64,000 nt of DNA from assembly GCA_018287875.1 (NCBI GenBank), contig JAGVVL010000002.1, positions 4,712,001 through 4,776,000 of the forward strand, given 5' to 3'. Below, piece by piece: positions 1 to 11,283 of the stretch (positions are counted from its first letter, which is position 1; each line of letters opens with the position of its first letter). Position numbers and translations under genes: made by a program. The stretch is from Nigrospora sphaerica (lineage: Eukaryota; Ascomycota; Sordariomycetes; Amphisphaeriales; Apiosporaceae). The notes beneath the pieces were generated by a model. That model saw only the letters and a program-made list of their open reading frames with translations. It had not been told where the DNA came from and did no database searches.

Positions 1-128
1 TTTGCCCGCCACCTGCCGCCATCGTCACCGTCGTCTTCGGCCCGTCCAACGACCCTCGACCGACTTCCATTCGGCCCTCAATCTCCACTCCGACGCTCTC
101 CGTCCCGCCCGATCCCCTCCCGCCCATC

Positions 129-915
129 ATGATGCGAACCCAGGTCTCGTCGCTCCTACGCGCCGGTGCCCGCGCCTCCCCCGTGCGAATCCAGCGCGCC
201 GCTGCTTCGACACACGCCATCTCCAACCCCACTCTGGCCAACATCGAGAAGCGATGGGAGGGCATGCCCCAGACCGAGCAGGCCGAGCTCTGGATGGCCC
301 TCCGCGACCGCATGAAGGGCAACTGGGCCGAGCTGACCCTCCAGGAGAAGAAGGCCGGTACGTGATCCCGAATGCTCGGCCGCCTCTTTGCCCGACCGCC
401 CGCCTCGAGAGGTCCGGCCTCGTGGCCTTGGGCCCGCCTTGTGCGCCCCGAGCGTGTCGTGGCACCGCATGATGCAACCGGGGCCGAGCCAAGCGGAGCG
501 TTGCGCGGCGCTCCCCCCCGCCTGTCGGCCTCATGTCCCTGCTTCCGGTAGCTGACCATTGTCTCATCACAGCATACTGGATTGCCTTCGGACCCCACGG
601 CCCCCGTGCTATGCCTCCCCCTGATGAGGGCCGCAGGGTCGCTCTGTACACGGCCGTCGGTGTCGCCGTGTCCTTCGTCATCTTCGCCACCATGCGCATG
701 TTTGCCAAGCCCGCTCCGCGAACCATGTCTAAGGAGTACCAGGAGGCTTCCAACGAGTACCTCAAGGTGCGTGAAGCTGCAGCCAGCCGCTGTCCGAGCT
801 GGAGAGAACCCATATTGACATTTGCTCGCAGGGCCAAAACGCCGAGCCTCTTACCGGTCTTTCCTCGCCCGATTACCAGGGCAAGGGTATGGTTCAGTCG
901 CCTCCCAAGCACTAA
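129..915 (+). CDS. cox5: Cytochrome c oxidase subunit V (yeast Cox5 / mammalian COX4 homologue), mitochondrial
   Basis: Nuclear-encoded structural subunit of respiratory complex IV, in the mitochondrial inner membrane. Exons 129-357, 573-766 and 832-915 (GT-AG introns of 215 and 65 nt) give 168 aa. The N-terminus is a basic, Ser/Ala-rich presequence (MMRTQVSSLLRAGARA). It is followed by the family helix with RWEGMP and a WxxLRDRMKGNW-type segment, then AYWIAFGPHGPR. A single membrane helix lies near residues 94-110 (VALYTAVGVAVSFVIFA), and the short tail ends QSPPKH. Length and order match fungal Cox5. The start is the first of two adjacent ATGs, placed after a C/T-rich leader. It is convergent with the ClpX-like gene. 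Family assignment is confident; splice sites are inferred from consensus and phase. Confidence 0.93.
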
Positions 916-1822
916 GGCTGTCGTTGGCATCTTGTGTCACGGCCGCTAGCAGTCTAGCCATGATGAGGAAAAATGGCCCCCGAGGTGGGAGGAAGATCAA
1001 AACCCCTCTTACTTTCCCTTTTGTCGTTAGAAAGAAGGAAGCCGAAGACCAATGCAACAAGTACGGTGCCGTACCGCACCGCTCGAACCAATGTACCACA
1101 AACGAAAAACCGCTTTAGACGGGGGGAGCTGGCTGCCACTGGGGCCGGGCCTGGTCTTATACCCTGCCTAGAACCACAAGGCAGCACCAGCCGGAGACCG
1201 GATTTTGGCAATGGACGGACGAGGTCCACGCCTGGTAGGAGAGTGAGTGAGACGGAGAGAGCCAGTAGCGATGTAAATATTGTACAGGAGTGAATTTTGT
1301 GTCCACCACCAGCACAAGCTGTTGTTTTCGGTGACGCACTAGTCGACTTAGTAGAGTAGATCCAAAATCGTGGTCCGCTTGGAAGGATACCGGTAAACCC
1401 GTCGTTTTGCCTCATCTTGTCAACCGCTTGCCCCTCCCCCCCCGACCTACTCTCGTGTCCTTATCTTCCGGGCCCCTGTTGGCGTAGCTCCCAGCCGTGA
1501 CGTCCATATTATATGATCTGCGTACCTCGTTTAGGCGAAGGACATTTGGAACGATACGTGCGTGCCCAGCGACACTACTGCATGCATGTGACATTCTGCT
1601 GCCTAACTCATACTTTTGTGGACGACCCCACCGACGTGTTTGCTTTATTACTTGCGTCCTTGTAGAACTCCTGATACCCGACGAGAAGTTCGTAAACTCA
1701 TAGCCCCATGCACCTCGTTGTTGGGGGGCCAAAGTTGGCGGACAGGAACAAGGCGTAAACCGCCTCTCTGCCAAACCCCCCTCCCCCACCCAGGTACTTT
1801 TTGCTCGAGCGTACATAGAGAC
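916..1822. other. Intergenic, between convergent cox5 and clpX-like genes
   Basis: Shared 3' flank of two convergent genes. No ORF here has protein-like composition or family resemblance. It probably holds both 3' UTRs; I see no RNA gene or repeat. Confidence 0.6.
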
Positions 1823-3674
1823 TCAAGCGCCGCTCTGCCCAGCCTGCCTATAATCCGCAAAATCCTGGGCAGTGAGAACTTGTCTCGCGCCCTCATCTTC
1901 ACCCTCGTCCTCGTCCCTGATCCTCCTCTCGACCTCGAACCTGCCGTCCTTGCCCCAATACCCGACCTTTTCTTGGCCCTTCACCGCGGCTTCAGTCACG
2001 AGTACATACGGCATGGGCGCGTCGAACATGGCCTCGGCCAGCACGCGCTCCATCTCCATCTTCAGACCGCGCGCTCCCGTCTGGGACTTCTCGGCCCTCT
2101 GAGCCACCGCGCGTAGGGCTTTCTGGGTGAAGTACAGCTTGGACGGGTACGTCTCGAAAAGGGCCGTGTACTGGGCGACGAGGGAGTTGCGGGGCTCGGT
2201 TAAGATGCGCATGAGGTCGTTTCGGGAGAGCGGCGACAAGGCGACGATGTTGTGGACGCGGCCAATCAATTCGGGGATGAAGCCGAAACCCTGCAGGTCT
2301 TCAGGCGTCGTCAAGTCCAGAGCAGTGAGAGCTGAGGCATCTTCGGCATTGGCCGGGCGGTGCGGCAGGTGTTGGAAGAGTTCCACGGGCAGGTCCGGTT
2401 GAGCGCCGTTGGACGAGGAATTGGACCGGCTACGCAACTCGGAACCGAAGCCCATGGACGGTTTGGCAACGCGGTTCAAGATGACCTTGTCCAGGCCCAC
2501 GAAGGCGCCGCAAAACACAAAGAGGATGTTGCTCGTGTCGATGGTATACTGGTCGACTTTACCAGGCCCCGGCGGAGCGGCTTGCGGGCCCGAGGACGAC
2601 GAGGTAGAACCAGGCCCCGAGTAGTTGGTCGTGATGGGACTCGCACTCCGCGTAGACGAGGACGAGCGGTTGTCCTTGACGTTGACCGTGACTCTCGTGC
2701 CCTCGACGAGTTTGAGCAGGGCTTGCTGCACGCCTTCTCCGCCCACATCGCGGCCGTTCATGGTTTCCCGCTTGGCGATTTTGTCAAACTCGTCGAGGAC
2801 CACAATGCCGTGCTCACACGCCTTGATGTCGTAGCTGGCCTCGATTAGTAGTCGCTCGATGCACGTCTCGACATCCTGGCCAATGTAGCCCGCTTGTGTG
2901 AAGGAGTTACAGTCGCAGATGGTGAAGGGCACGCTGATCTTTTTACTCAGGGTTCTGGCCGTCTGTTAACAGGGCTTCGCTTCGGAACGGCACCCGGAGA
3001 AAAAGGGGGAAGACATACTCTAGGATGTACGTTTTGCCCACGCCCGTCGGGCCTATTAATAACAAATTGCTCTTATTTATCTCTACCGGCTGCGGCTGAC
3101 TTGTATCCTCGGGGATGTAGAACAGATCGGCATCGGAGCCCCGGACCTGGCGGGTTTCCTGGCGTTGCGTGTGCTGAACCAACTCGTGATGGCCCGGAAA
3201 CTCATCTTCGGGGAAAGCGTCAGCGGCGAAGCTCGGGAACTCGTTGCGCAGCGCACCTTCGACGGGATGTGGCAAGAACGGGTCCTTCTCGCGCAAGTTT
3301 CGGTCGCGCGCCTCGCTGCGGCGGAGCAGTTTCTCCTGACGTTTGCGTTCCTGCTCGTCATGGTAGTTCCGGCGCCGCACTCCCTGGTAATGGTTGAAGA
3401 TGACGGATGAGATGGTCTTTTTGGCGCGGTCCTGACCCACGACGTACTCGTCTACACGCTTCTTCAGATCCCGAGGATAGAACTGGGGCACGCCGAACGA
3501 GTTCTTATTGAACATGGGCCCCCGGCCTTCCTCTTCGGGGTCGTAGGTATTGGAAAAGCTGTTGGACAGATCTCGGGTTCGGCGCGGCGCTGTTTGGGGC
3601 GCGAGGGAGGTCGAAAAGGACCGGTGGTGGAAGCCGAGGGCAGCGGCGCCAGGCCGCTTCAACATGGACAGCAT
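1823..3674 (-). CDS. mcx1: Mitochondrial ClpX-type AAA+ unfoldase (Mcx1-like)
   Basis: ATP-driven protein unfoldase of the mitochondrial matrix. Exons complement(3019-3674, 1823-2954) with a 64-nt intron (2955-3018) give 595 aa. A Ser/Arg-rich presequence (MLSMLKRPGAAALGFHHRSF) replaces the bacterial zinc-binding domain. Visible motifs are the start of the AAA+ core (DEYVVGQDRAKK), Walker A GPTGVGKT (about residues 210-217), pore loop GYIG, Walker B VVLDEFDKIA, an arginine finger in FIPELIGRV, and sensor 2 GARGLKMEMER. The acceptor at CCAG was chosen because it restores GKTYILETL, matching the family spacing GKTLLAKTL. Two Ser/Gly/Pro-rich inserts interrupt the core, one just before VDQYTIDTSNILFVFCGAF and one before the LPVELFQ region. 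The tripeptide MGF sits where ClpX carries its ClpP-docking IGF loop. An in-frame upstream ATG at 3845 would add 57 aa and is less likely. Confidence 0.92.
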
Positions 3675-5762
3675 CACGGCGGCCACGACTCGCGCACCTG
3701 GGCTGGGCAAGGAGTCGGGAGACAGAGAGACACTACATGCGACGCCCCTGGGTGGCGATTGGATGCGACATTCATGGAACCCGGCTTGGGCGAGGGAGGC
3801 GGCGACAATCACCGCGATGGGGGCACCGTCACGGAGGGACAGCAAGCTTGTGGGGGCGGTAGCTGCTCTCCAGCCCTGTCAGATAGAGGTGAGGCCTAGG
3901 ATAGCTCAGAACGCGGCCGGGGTTGTCCTGGACGCTGGCTGGTAAACCAGGTGGCCGGCCGTAGGTAGAAAGATGTGTGACTGGCGATGTGCGAGTAGCA
4001 GACACGACAGCTTCCAGTGCCGAGGTGGCCGCTCTGCGTCGCCCGCTACTGGGGATGAGATGGGGATGGGATAGGATCCATTGCAGTCCCGTACCCATAT
4101 CCGGCACGAACTTGCCCAGCAGCCAACCAGCCACCTCGGTAAGAAATGGATGCGTAGGAGGATAGCTGATGCGGGGATATGGTGAATCCCCTCCGGTGTT
4201 CGGGTAGAATGGGCCGGACGGGTGCTGGCGCTGACCACATATCGATCAGTGCTCAAGCTCTCATTGCAGAGCTGCTATGTTCAAGCTGCCTTCCCCCCAC
4301 CGGCGCAAGGTGGTACCCAGAAAGCGCCTAGGAAGCAACCCCCCAGCTGCGACCTAGATACGGTTTGGTGCCAGCCAATGGATACCTCCTCCCTGGACGC
4401 TACTTCATCCTAGGAGCCTACCTACAGGGCTACATGAGGTAAGATGCAAGCCCTGCATTCGTCGTGTACTGCGGGAAATGGGCCCACGCCTGGGCCTGGA
4501 AGCTCATAGCTGCCCTGACCGAAAGACAATCGGAACATGGATATTCCCATAAAAAGGCGTACACTCTGCCGCCTCTAGCTGGGATGAATGTACGAGCTCC
4601 TACAGCCAAGTTTTGCGTCCATATGGTTGGGCCCCCGGGGCCCCGAAAGCGCCGTCCGGCCCTTCTTTTAGTTCACGCCTACCCCAGTTGGAGTCGGAGT
4701 CGGAGAAGTGGGAGGAGTGTGGGAGGAGCGGCTCCATGGGAATCCATCCAGCATGGGTGGAGGGAATTGGCCTCTCCACCCAAAGATTGGCGAGAGCGCG
4801 AGCTATCTGCTACAAGACGTAGTTGGTTGCTATGCTTCAGCAGTCACTCACTCATCGAGCCGGAGAGGCAACAACGGGTGTCAATGGAATCCACTGATGG
4901 CAAATGGATCCATTGGATTCGCCTCCGCGATACAAACCCCCCACTGGCTGGCTCCCCGCCTGGACCGCCCGCCAGTAGATGGATGTAGTTGTATCAAGGC
5001 TGGCAAGCGAGCTGGAAGACGATCACGGATATATCCACCGCGTTCAGCCGTTTTCCAACGCCAGCAGCGCGATTTGCGCTGGCAAACCTTGTCGCATGCA
5101 TGGGAAGAAGGCACAAGTATGCTCCGAACCAGGCAAATGATGTCCCCGGCCACTCTGGTTCGCAGGCAGGCCGCCAGCTGGACGCCTTTTCGCCTCCCTG
5201 TGGCGGGGACAACTCTCGTTCAATCTATCGGCGCCCAGCCCACAGGTGCAACGTTCGGTCGCCCCCTCGTCCGACGTCATCCAGCTGCAGCTTGGGTGTT
5301 TCCATGAAGCCATGCATGCTCCTCGTGCGTTCCAGTACTGACAGTGGACGTTGAGAAAAAAGAAGAGGGGACGCGAGGAAAGGCCATGGATTCCTCCGGC
5401 CTCTTGTGTACCTGCCAACACTACCTCTCTCTCTCTTTATGTAGTCGTGCCCAAGTTGCGAGAACTGCCGTCTTTTGCTCGCTTGCCAATTGGCTCCTCA
5501 TTCGTCAGACCAACGTATTACTTTTTTCCTCGAGATTGCCTGTTCCAGGCCGTACTAGTTTGCTCCGTCCACCCCTACCCTGCATAGCTACGCATCCACC
5601 GCGGCGGGGAGCTCTCCATCGCGATCCCATCATACCTGGAGACATCCCACCCTTTCGTGCCTGATCCGCCCCGTACGACCTGTGCCTACAAACCCCTCGC
5701 CTCCCCGCGCCTGATCTTGCTTGCTGGCCTTGCTTCTCTCGTTTCAAAACCACTTCGAAAAC
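3675..5762. other. Intergenic, divergent promoter region of mcx1 and branching enzyme
   Basis: About 2.1 kb between two divergently transcribed genes. ORFs here are short, overlapping on both strands and biased in composition. A GGAGTCGGAGTCGGAG-like short repeat lies near 4689-4730. C/T-rich stretches just before 5763 suit a fungal 5' leader. I see no gene. Confidence 0.6.
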
Positions 5763-8205
5763 ATGGCCTCCGTAGCAGACAACTCCGCGAACTCGCTGGC
5801 GAAAGCCTCTGCCGGCGCCGCGCAGGGTGTGCCCAATGACGGAACAGGTACGCCCCGTCTCTCCCTTCCCCCACTCGTGCCGGTAACGTTACCTGGTTGC
5901 ATGTGAGACTCATACCGTACCGGCAGGTGTTCTACAGCTCGATCCCTGGCTGGAGCCCTTCCAGGACTCTCTGAAGCGACGATACGCCAAAGCCCAAGAC
6001 TGGATCAAGAAAATCGACGAGACCGAGGGCGGCTTAGAGAAGTTCTCTAGGGTGCGTGTGCTCCCAACCCTCCTGCTGCCGTTGACTGCTGACTTCGTTG
6101 CTGCGACTACCAGGGCGCTGAGAAATTCGGCCTGAATGTCGACAAGGACAACAACATTGTGTACCGGGAATGGGCGCCCAACGCCGTCGAGGCCTGGCTG
6201 TTTGGCGACTTCAGTTCGTGCCCGTCCTCACCTGAGCCTCAATGGCATTGGTATCGCAGTCGCTAACGTGGTACCTGCAGATGGCTGGCAGAGAGGCCCG
6301 CACACCATGACCAAGGACAGCTATGGGGTCTGGGAAATCGCGCTGCCTGCCGTCAACGGCGAACCGGCTATTCCTCACAACTCCAAGCTCAAGGTATACG
6401 CGGCGGTCCCTTACCTTCTGCATCCCGGCTGACTCAATCGTGCAGATCTCCTTGAAGACGCCGAGCGGCGAGATCCTTGACCGGCTGCCGGCTTGGATCA
6501 AGTATGTCACTCAGGACCTCAGCGTGTCTCCTGCCTACGATGCCCGCTTCTGGAACCCCCCGCCCGCCGAGAGGTACACCTTCAAGCACCCCCGACCCCA
6601 GAAGCCCAAGAGCGCCCGTGTATACGAAGCGCACGTCGGCATTTCCTCGCCCGAACAGCGCGTGACGACGTACAAAGAATTCACCAAGAGCATGCTGCCG
6701 CGCATCAAGTACTTGGGGTACAACGTGATCCAGCTGATGGCCATCATGGAACATGCGTACTACGCCAGCTTTGGCTACCAAGTGAACAACTTTTTCGCAG
6801 CAAGCAGCCGATATGGCACGCCCGAGGACCTCAAGGAGCTCATTGATACCGCACACGGCATGGGCCTGGTGGTTTTGCTCGACGTCGTCCACAGCCACGC
6901 CTCCAAAAACGTCCTGGACGGGCTCAACGAGTTCGACGGGACCGATCACCTCTACTTCCACGAGGGAGCCAAGGGAAGACATGAGCTGTGGGACAGCCGG
7001 CTCTTCAACTACGGCAGCCACGAGGTCATGAGGTTCCTTCTGAGTAACCTGCGCTTCTGGATGGATGAATACCAGTTTGACGGCTTCCGCTTCGACGGTG
7101 TCACGAGCATGCTCTATGTGCATCACGGCATTGGAACGTAAGTATTAGCAACCGACCCCCGTGCCCCTCCCTTTTGTGATGCCCGAGGCGCATTCGACTG
7201 ACATGTTCCAGTGGTTTCTCGGGTGGCTATCATGAATACTTCGGCGCAGGCGTCGATGAGGAGGCTGTAGTCTACCTCATGCTCGCCAACGAGATGCTTC
7301 ACCAGCTGTATCCCGAAACCATCTCGGTTGCCGAGGATGTGTCGGGCATGCCTGCTCTCTGTCTGCCGCTTTCCCTTGGGGGCGTTGGTTTTGACTACCG
7401 CCTGGCCATGGCCATCCCTGACATGTGGATCAAGATCCTGAAGGAGAAGAAGGACGAAGACTGGGACATGGCCAACATTTGCTGGACGCTGACCAACCGC
7501 CGCCACGGCGAGAAGACGATCGCGTACTGCGAAAGCCATGACCAGGCATTGGTTGGTGACAAGACGCTGCTCATGCACCTGTGCGACGCCGAGCTCTATA
7601 CCAACATGTCGACCTTGTCGCCGCTCACGCCCGTCATCGATCGCGGCATGGCGCTGCACAAGATGATCCGGCTGTTGACGCACGGCCTGGGTGGAGAGGG
7701 CTACCTCAACTTCGAGGGCAACGAGTTCGGACATCCCGAGTGGCTCGACTTCCCGCGTGAGGGCAACAACAACTCGTTCTGGTACGCCCGCCGCCAGCTC
7801 AACCTTACGGAGGACGACCTGCTGCGGTACAAGTTCCTCAATGAGTTTGATCGCGAGATGAACACGACCGAAGGCAAGTACGGCTGGCTGTCGGCGCCCC
7901 AAGCCTACATCAGCCTCAAGAACGAGAACGACAAGGTGATAGTGTTTGAGCGTGCCGGCGTCGTCTTCATCTTCAACTTCCACCCCACCAACAGCTACTC
8001 GGACTACCGCATTGGCATTGAGGTGTCCGGAACGTACCGGATCGTCCTTAACACGGACAAGAAGGAAGTCGGCGGCCATGGCCGTCTGGAGGACAGCACG
8101 CGCTTTTTCACTACGCCCATGGAGTGGAACGGCCGCAAAAATTGGACGCACATATACATTCCCAGCCGCGTTGCCATCGTGTTGGCCCTGGAGTCGACCC
8201 TGTAA
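5763..8205 (+). CDS. glc3: 1,4-alpha-glucan (glycogen) branching enzyme, GH13
   Basis: Cuts an alpha-1,4-glucan and re-attaches the segment as an alpha-1,6 branch during cytosolic glycogen synthesis. Six exons (5763-5847, 5927-6051, 6114-6213, 6281-6393, 6446-7137, 7212-8205) give 702 aa, the usual length. The N-terminal CBM48 region includes YREWAPNA and GDFNGW, the latter created only by splicing. The TIM barrel has [30 protein letters not shown], the nucleophile in GFRFDGVTS (D358), the acid/base in SVAEDVSG (E413) and [11 protein letters not shown] (D482). Residue numbers fall almost exactly on the human GBE1 triad. The GNEFGHPEW motif and the C-terminal beta domain are intact. Convergent with the Orc5 gene, 315 bp apart. 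Introns were set by consensus sites and phase. Confidence 0.97.
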
Positions 8206-8520
8206 CCAACCCGGCGCAGGCAGACCCCCCCAAAAGATGACCACCTCTCACGAAAGATAGAGACGAAAAAGCACTATAGGCAAGGGATCAATAGATTGCC
8301 CGTTAGTTGATCAGCAACCGAACAAGCATGATTTCACCGGGAGTTCTGGTTTATACCGATGTGAACCTTTGGTGTGTGGCCTTCGAGGTGCCGGGACTGT
8401 AGTTATCTTCGGGCTTCGCGTGCTTGGTCGGCGGCCCCCCATAGACCATGCATTGACGGGCATAATGTATCCAGTCTCATCACCTAGGTAGGTGGGTAGG
8501 CAGGCGTGTTATCTAAATGT
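8206..8520. other. Short intergenic region between convergent genes
   Basis: 315 bp of 3' flank shared by the branching enzyme and Orc5 genes. It contains an ACCTAGGTAGGTGGGTAGG-type motif near 8481-8500 of the kind seen in several intergenic regions here. No gene seen. Confidence 0.6.
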
Positions 8521-10137
8521 CTACTCGACGAGCCACTCCTCGACCTCAACCCCCAGACTCCGGCCCACGCCCCGGACAACCTCCCAGCCCACGCCGACCC
8601 TCCAGCGGCTGCCGCGGTCCAGATCGCTGCTGCCTCCGTTGCCACCGACGCGTAGCAGGAGGCGCAGGCTGGCCAGTGTGGCAATGGCCATACCGACGTC
8701 GCCGTCCACCGTACTGCTGTGCACTCCAGCCCCTGGCTTCTCCGAGGCGGCCCATTCCCGGTGCACGGCGGCGTATATGGCCACCATGCGCTCCAGCACG
8801 AAGACGCCGGGGCCCAGCAGCTTGCGGGCGATCTTGCGGTGTTTGGACCGCGGTCCTCGGTGGAGCGACACGCCGCCACCGCGCCGGCGGCGGCCGTGAT
8901 GCCAGGTGCTGAACAGGGTCAAGTCGTGCCGCGGAGCGTTGTGGGACGCCAGGTAGGCGGCGATCAGAAGGAGCTTGGCGGTGGGAGGGAGCAGACTGGA
9001 GAGCTCCGTGCCCGCGGTGTCCTGCTTGCCCGCGCCGGGGCCGGCCCCTACCGCCGCCAGCTTCGCCGAGGGGGATTTGGGCACGGTGGCAGCCGCCGCC
9101 GCCGCAGGCGCCCCCGCGGCGGGCGCGGCGGCGGCGCGCGAAGACACGAGCGAGGGCGCAAGGACGGACTCGTCCTGGAGGTAGGCGCGCGCGGCGATCA
9201 ACAGTTTCGAGAACTCGCGGGCCTTGTGGGTTCCGGCGGCGACAGGGGCCGTGAAGCGGGGCCACAGCGACCGGCAGGCCTGTTGGAGCGAAGGAAGCGT
9301 CCGTGAGGTCGGTTTGACGAGGGCGTCGTGGACTGCCGCCACGAACCTCGCGTAGAGATCTGCAGTCTCCTGGGCCGTGGTGTTGGAGAGCGCCTGGAGT
9401 TTCTCGGCAGACGACGAAGCAGTGAGGATCGTCACGAATTGCGCTTTGGTATAGGGAGGAAAGTGGACGTGTGGTGTCGAGGCGGTGCGCAGCAGGGACG
9501 GCGAAGGTGCCGTCAGGATGAAAATGACGGTTAGGTTCGGAATCTGGCAGTGTCCGGGTCAGCGCACCATTCTGTGCAAATATCCTACATGGAAGAGCTC
9601 CTCATAGCAAGCTGCTTCCGTACCGGCTCCCGGGTCGAGGGGGGGACGAACCATCTCGGAGAGGCGTGCCAATGCGGGCAGCAGGGTCGGCGGTGCCTCT
9701 CTCTGGCGGTCTATAGCATCAAACACCAGCACGAAGCGCCAACCCTCGCCGTGCTCCACGTACTTGAGCATTTTGCTCAACTCGACGGCCAAGGCAGCCA
9801 GCGTCTCGCAGCGGGCGACGGGGCTCGTCCACTGCAGGGCATCGGCGACGGCGCCGGCGGTGCGCTCGAAGAGATGGCGGGCCGTGACGCACTCGGGCGA
9901 CTTGACGACGGCATAGCGCAGGTCGGCGGCGGGGCCCTGCTGGAGGGTGTCGAGGAGGGCGGCCGTCACGGCGCTCTTGCCCGTGGCCTCGGTCCCATGG
10001 ATGACGAGGTTGCGACAAGGCGCGGCGCGCGGGTAGACGAGGGTGGCGAGGGAGCGCGCTTGCAGCTCGCGCCCCGGGTAGCTGGGCAAGAGGCCGGCGA
10101 GGAGATCGTCGGGGAGCTGGTGGAAGAGGGCGCCCAT
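8521..10137 (-). CDS. orc5: Origin recognition complex subunit 5 (Orc5)
   Basis: AAA+ subunit of the six-protein ORC that marks replication origins and loads MCM in the nucleus. Two exons, complement(9589-10137, 8521-9543), with a 45-nt intron (9544-9588), give 522 aa. Near the N-terminus is the Orc5-type start FHQLPDDLLAGLLPSYPGRE. Walker A is GTEATGKS (residues 48-55) and Walker B is RFVLVFDAID (about 134-143). After the splice comes IPNLTVIFILTAP, then PHVHFPPYTKAQF and the lid/winged-helix part, ending VEEWLVE. An Ala-rich low-complexity linker (PAAGAPAAAAAAT) lies in the middle of exon 2. The intron is at the short end for fungi but has proper ends and restores the frame. The divergent neighbour is a zinc-cluster regulator. 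Confidence 0.9.
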
Positions 10138-11283
10138 GGCGTCCAGCCCGTGGTGCGGATGGGGGCACCGGCCTGTCCGGCACCGAGTGAGAGGGTCGGC
10201 CGAGAGAGGGGGGGTTGTTTCGCTGGCTGGCCACGGCGGTCGAGAAAAAAACAGTTGTGCAACGGATGCGGGTTGTTTTGTTCCTCAGTACAGAACACGG
10301 GCCTGGTGCATTGGAACTTGAAGGTATTAGGCGTAACTCCGGCAGGTCGCGTCGCGTCTTTCAATCAGGACGGGGCGCATCTCAGCCTTTCCTTCCCCTG
10401 CCGCGGGTTTCCAGGCCAGCACGACATGCCGCCCATCGCATCCGACGGAACGGCCCTGTTGGTTTAGTTACGAAAGTGAGGTGGGCACATGTATCCGTTT
10501 CTTTAGGTTCCGTAGATCCCAAGGGTATAACATCAGTCATGTATAAAGTATGTACATGCATACTGCTCAGTAAACCAGGCCTAGAACAAGGTAACTACCC
10601 AGCTCGACTAGGATGTAAGTATTGGAAGGTAAGTAGGTGATGGATACTAGGTTGCTAACAAGACACAACGCGATCAATGTTCAGTATGCCGGCTCTTCCG
10701 TGCCGCATAAGCTGAGACTCTAGCCTCGACCAGGTGCACCGGCGCGATGGGTCCGGGCTGTGTTTGGTTACCAAGAGGAACCGCAGGCACTAACTGGATA
10801 GGTTAGTACCCAAACTTACATGTATATGAAGCAGGCTTCTATGTCGGTCAGATTCCTATAGGCGAGGGAAACTGCTGACGTCGTACATTTCGTCCTTTCA
10901 ACACCCGAATATCGGCGACGCTCGCCGAGTCTCTGTAGAAAGCCTTGTAGAGCCGGCGCACCGAGTGCCTGCCTGCCTGGGCTCTTGCGACAGGAAGCTA
11001 TCGCCATTCTCGTCGCCCTCTGTTCCGTCTACAAGCCGTCGTCTGTCTTGACTTGTCGCGCCCCAAGGTATGCACATGCCGTCCAGCCTATCTCAGTACT
11101 CCTTTAGGTACAAATCCCCGGTGCCGGCGTCCCGCACCGCGCCCGCATTCTTCCCCGCTAAGTTCCCCGGAGACGAATGCGAATGCGATGGCTGGCTGCA
11201 CAGTTGGCCCTTTCCTACGGGATTCGGCGCCAGTTCACACAGCCTGGACGGGGACTGATCCGATCGATAGCCAGGCCCCCGCG
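10138..11283. other. Intergenic, divergent promoter region of orc5 and the Upc2-like gene
   Basis: About 1.15 kb with no supportable gene. The zinc-cluster gene reads in frame upstream of 11284, with in-frame ATGs at 11188 and 11206, so up to about 100 bp could be coding if an earlier start is used. Confidence 0.55.

Noticed and set aside
2..472. 156-aa frame at the left edge
   Set aside because: Overlaps cox5 exon 1 in another frame with Pro/Arg/His-rich shadow composition.
7123..8244. 373-aa open frame on the - strand
   Set aside because: Antisense of the last branching-enzyme exon.
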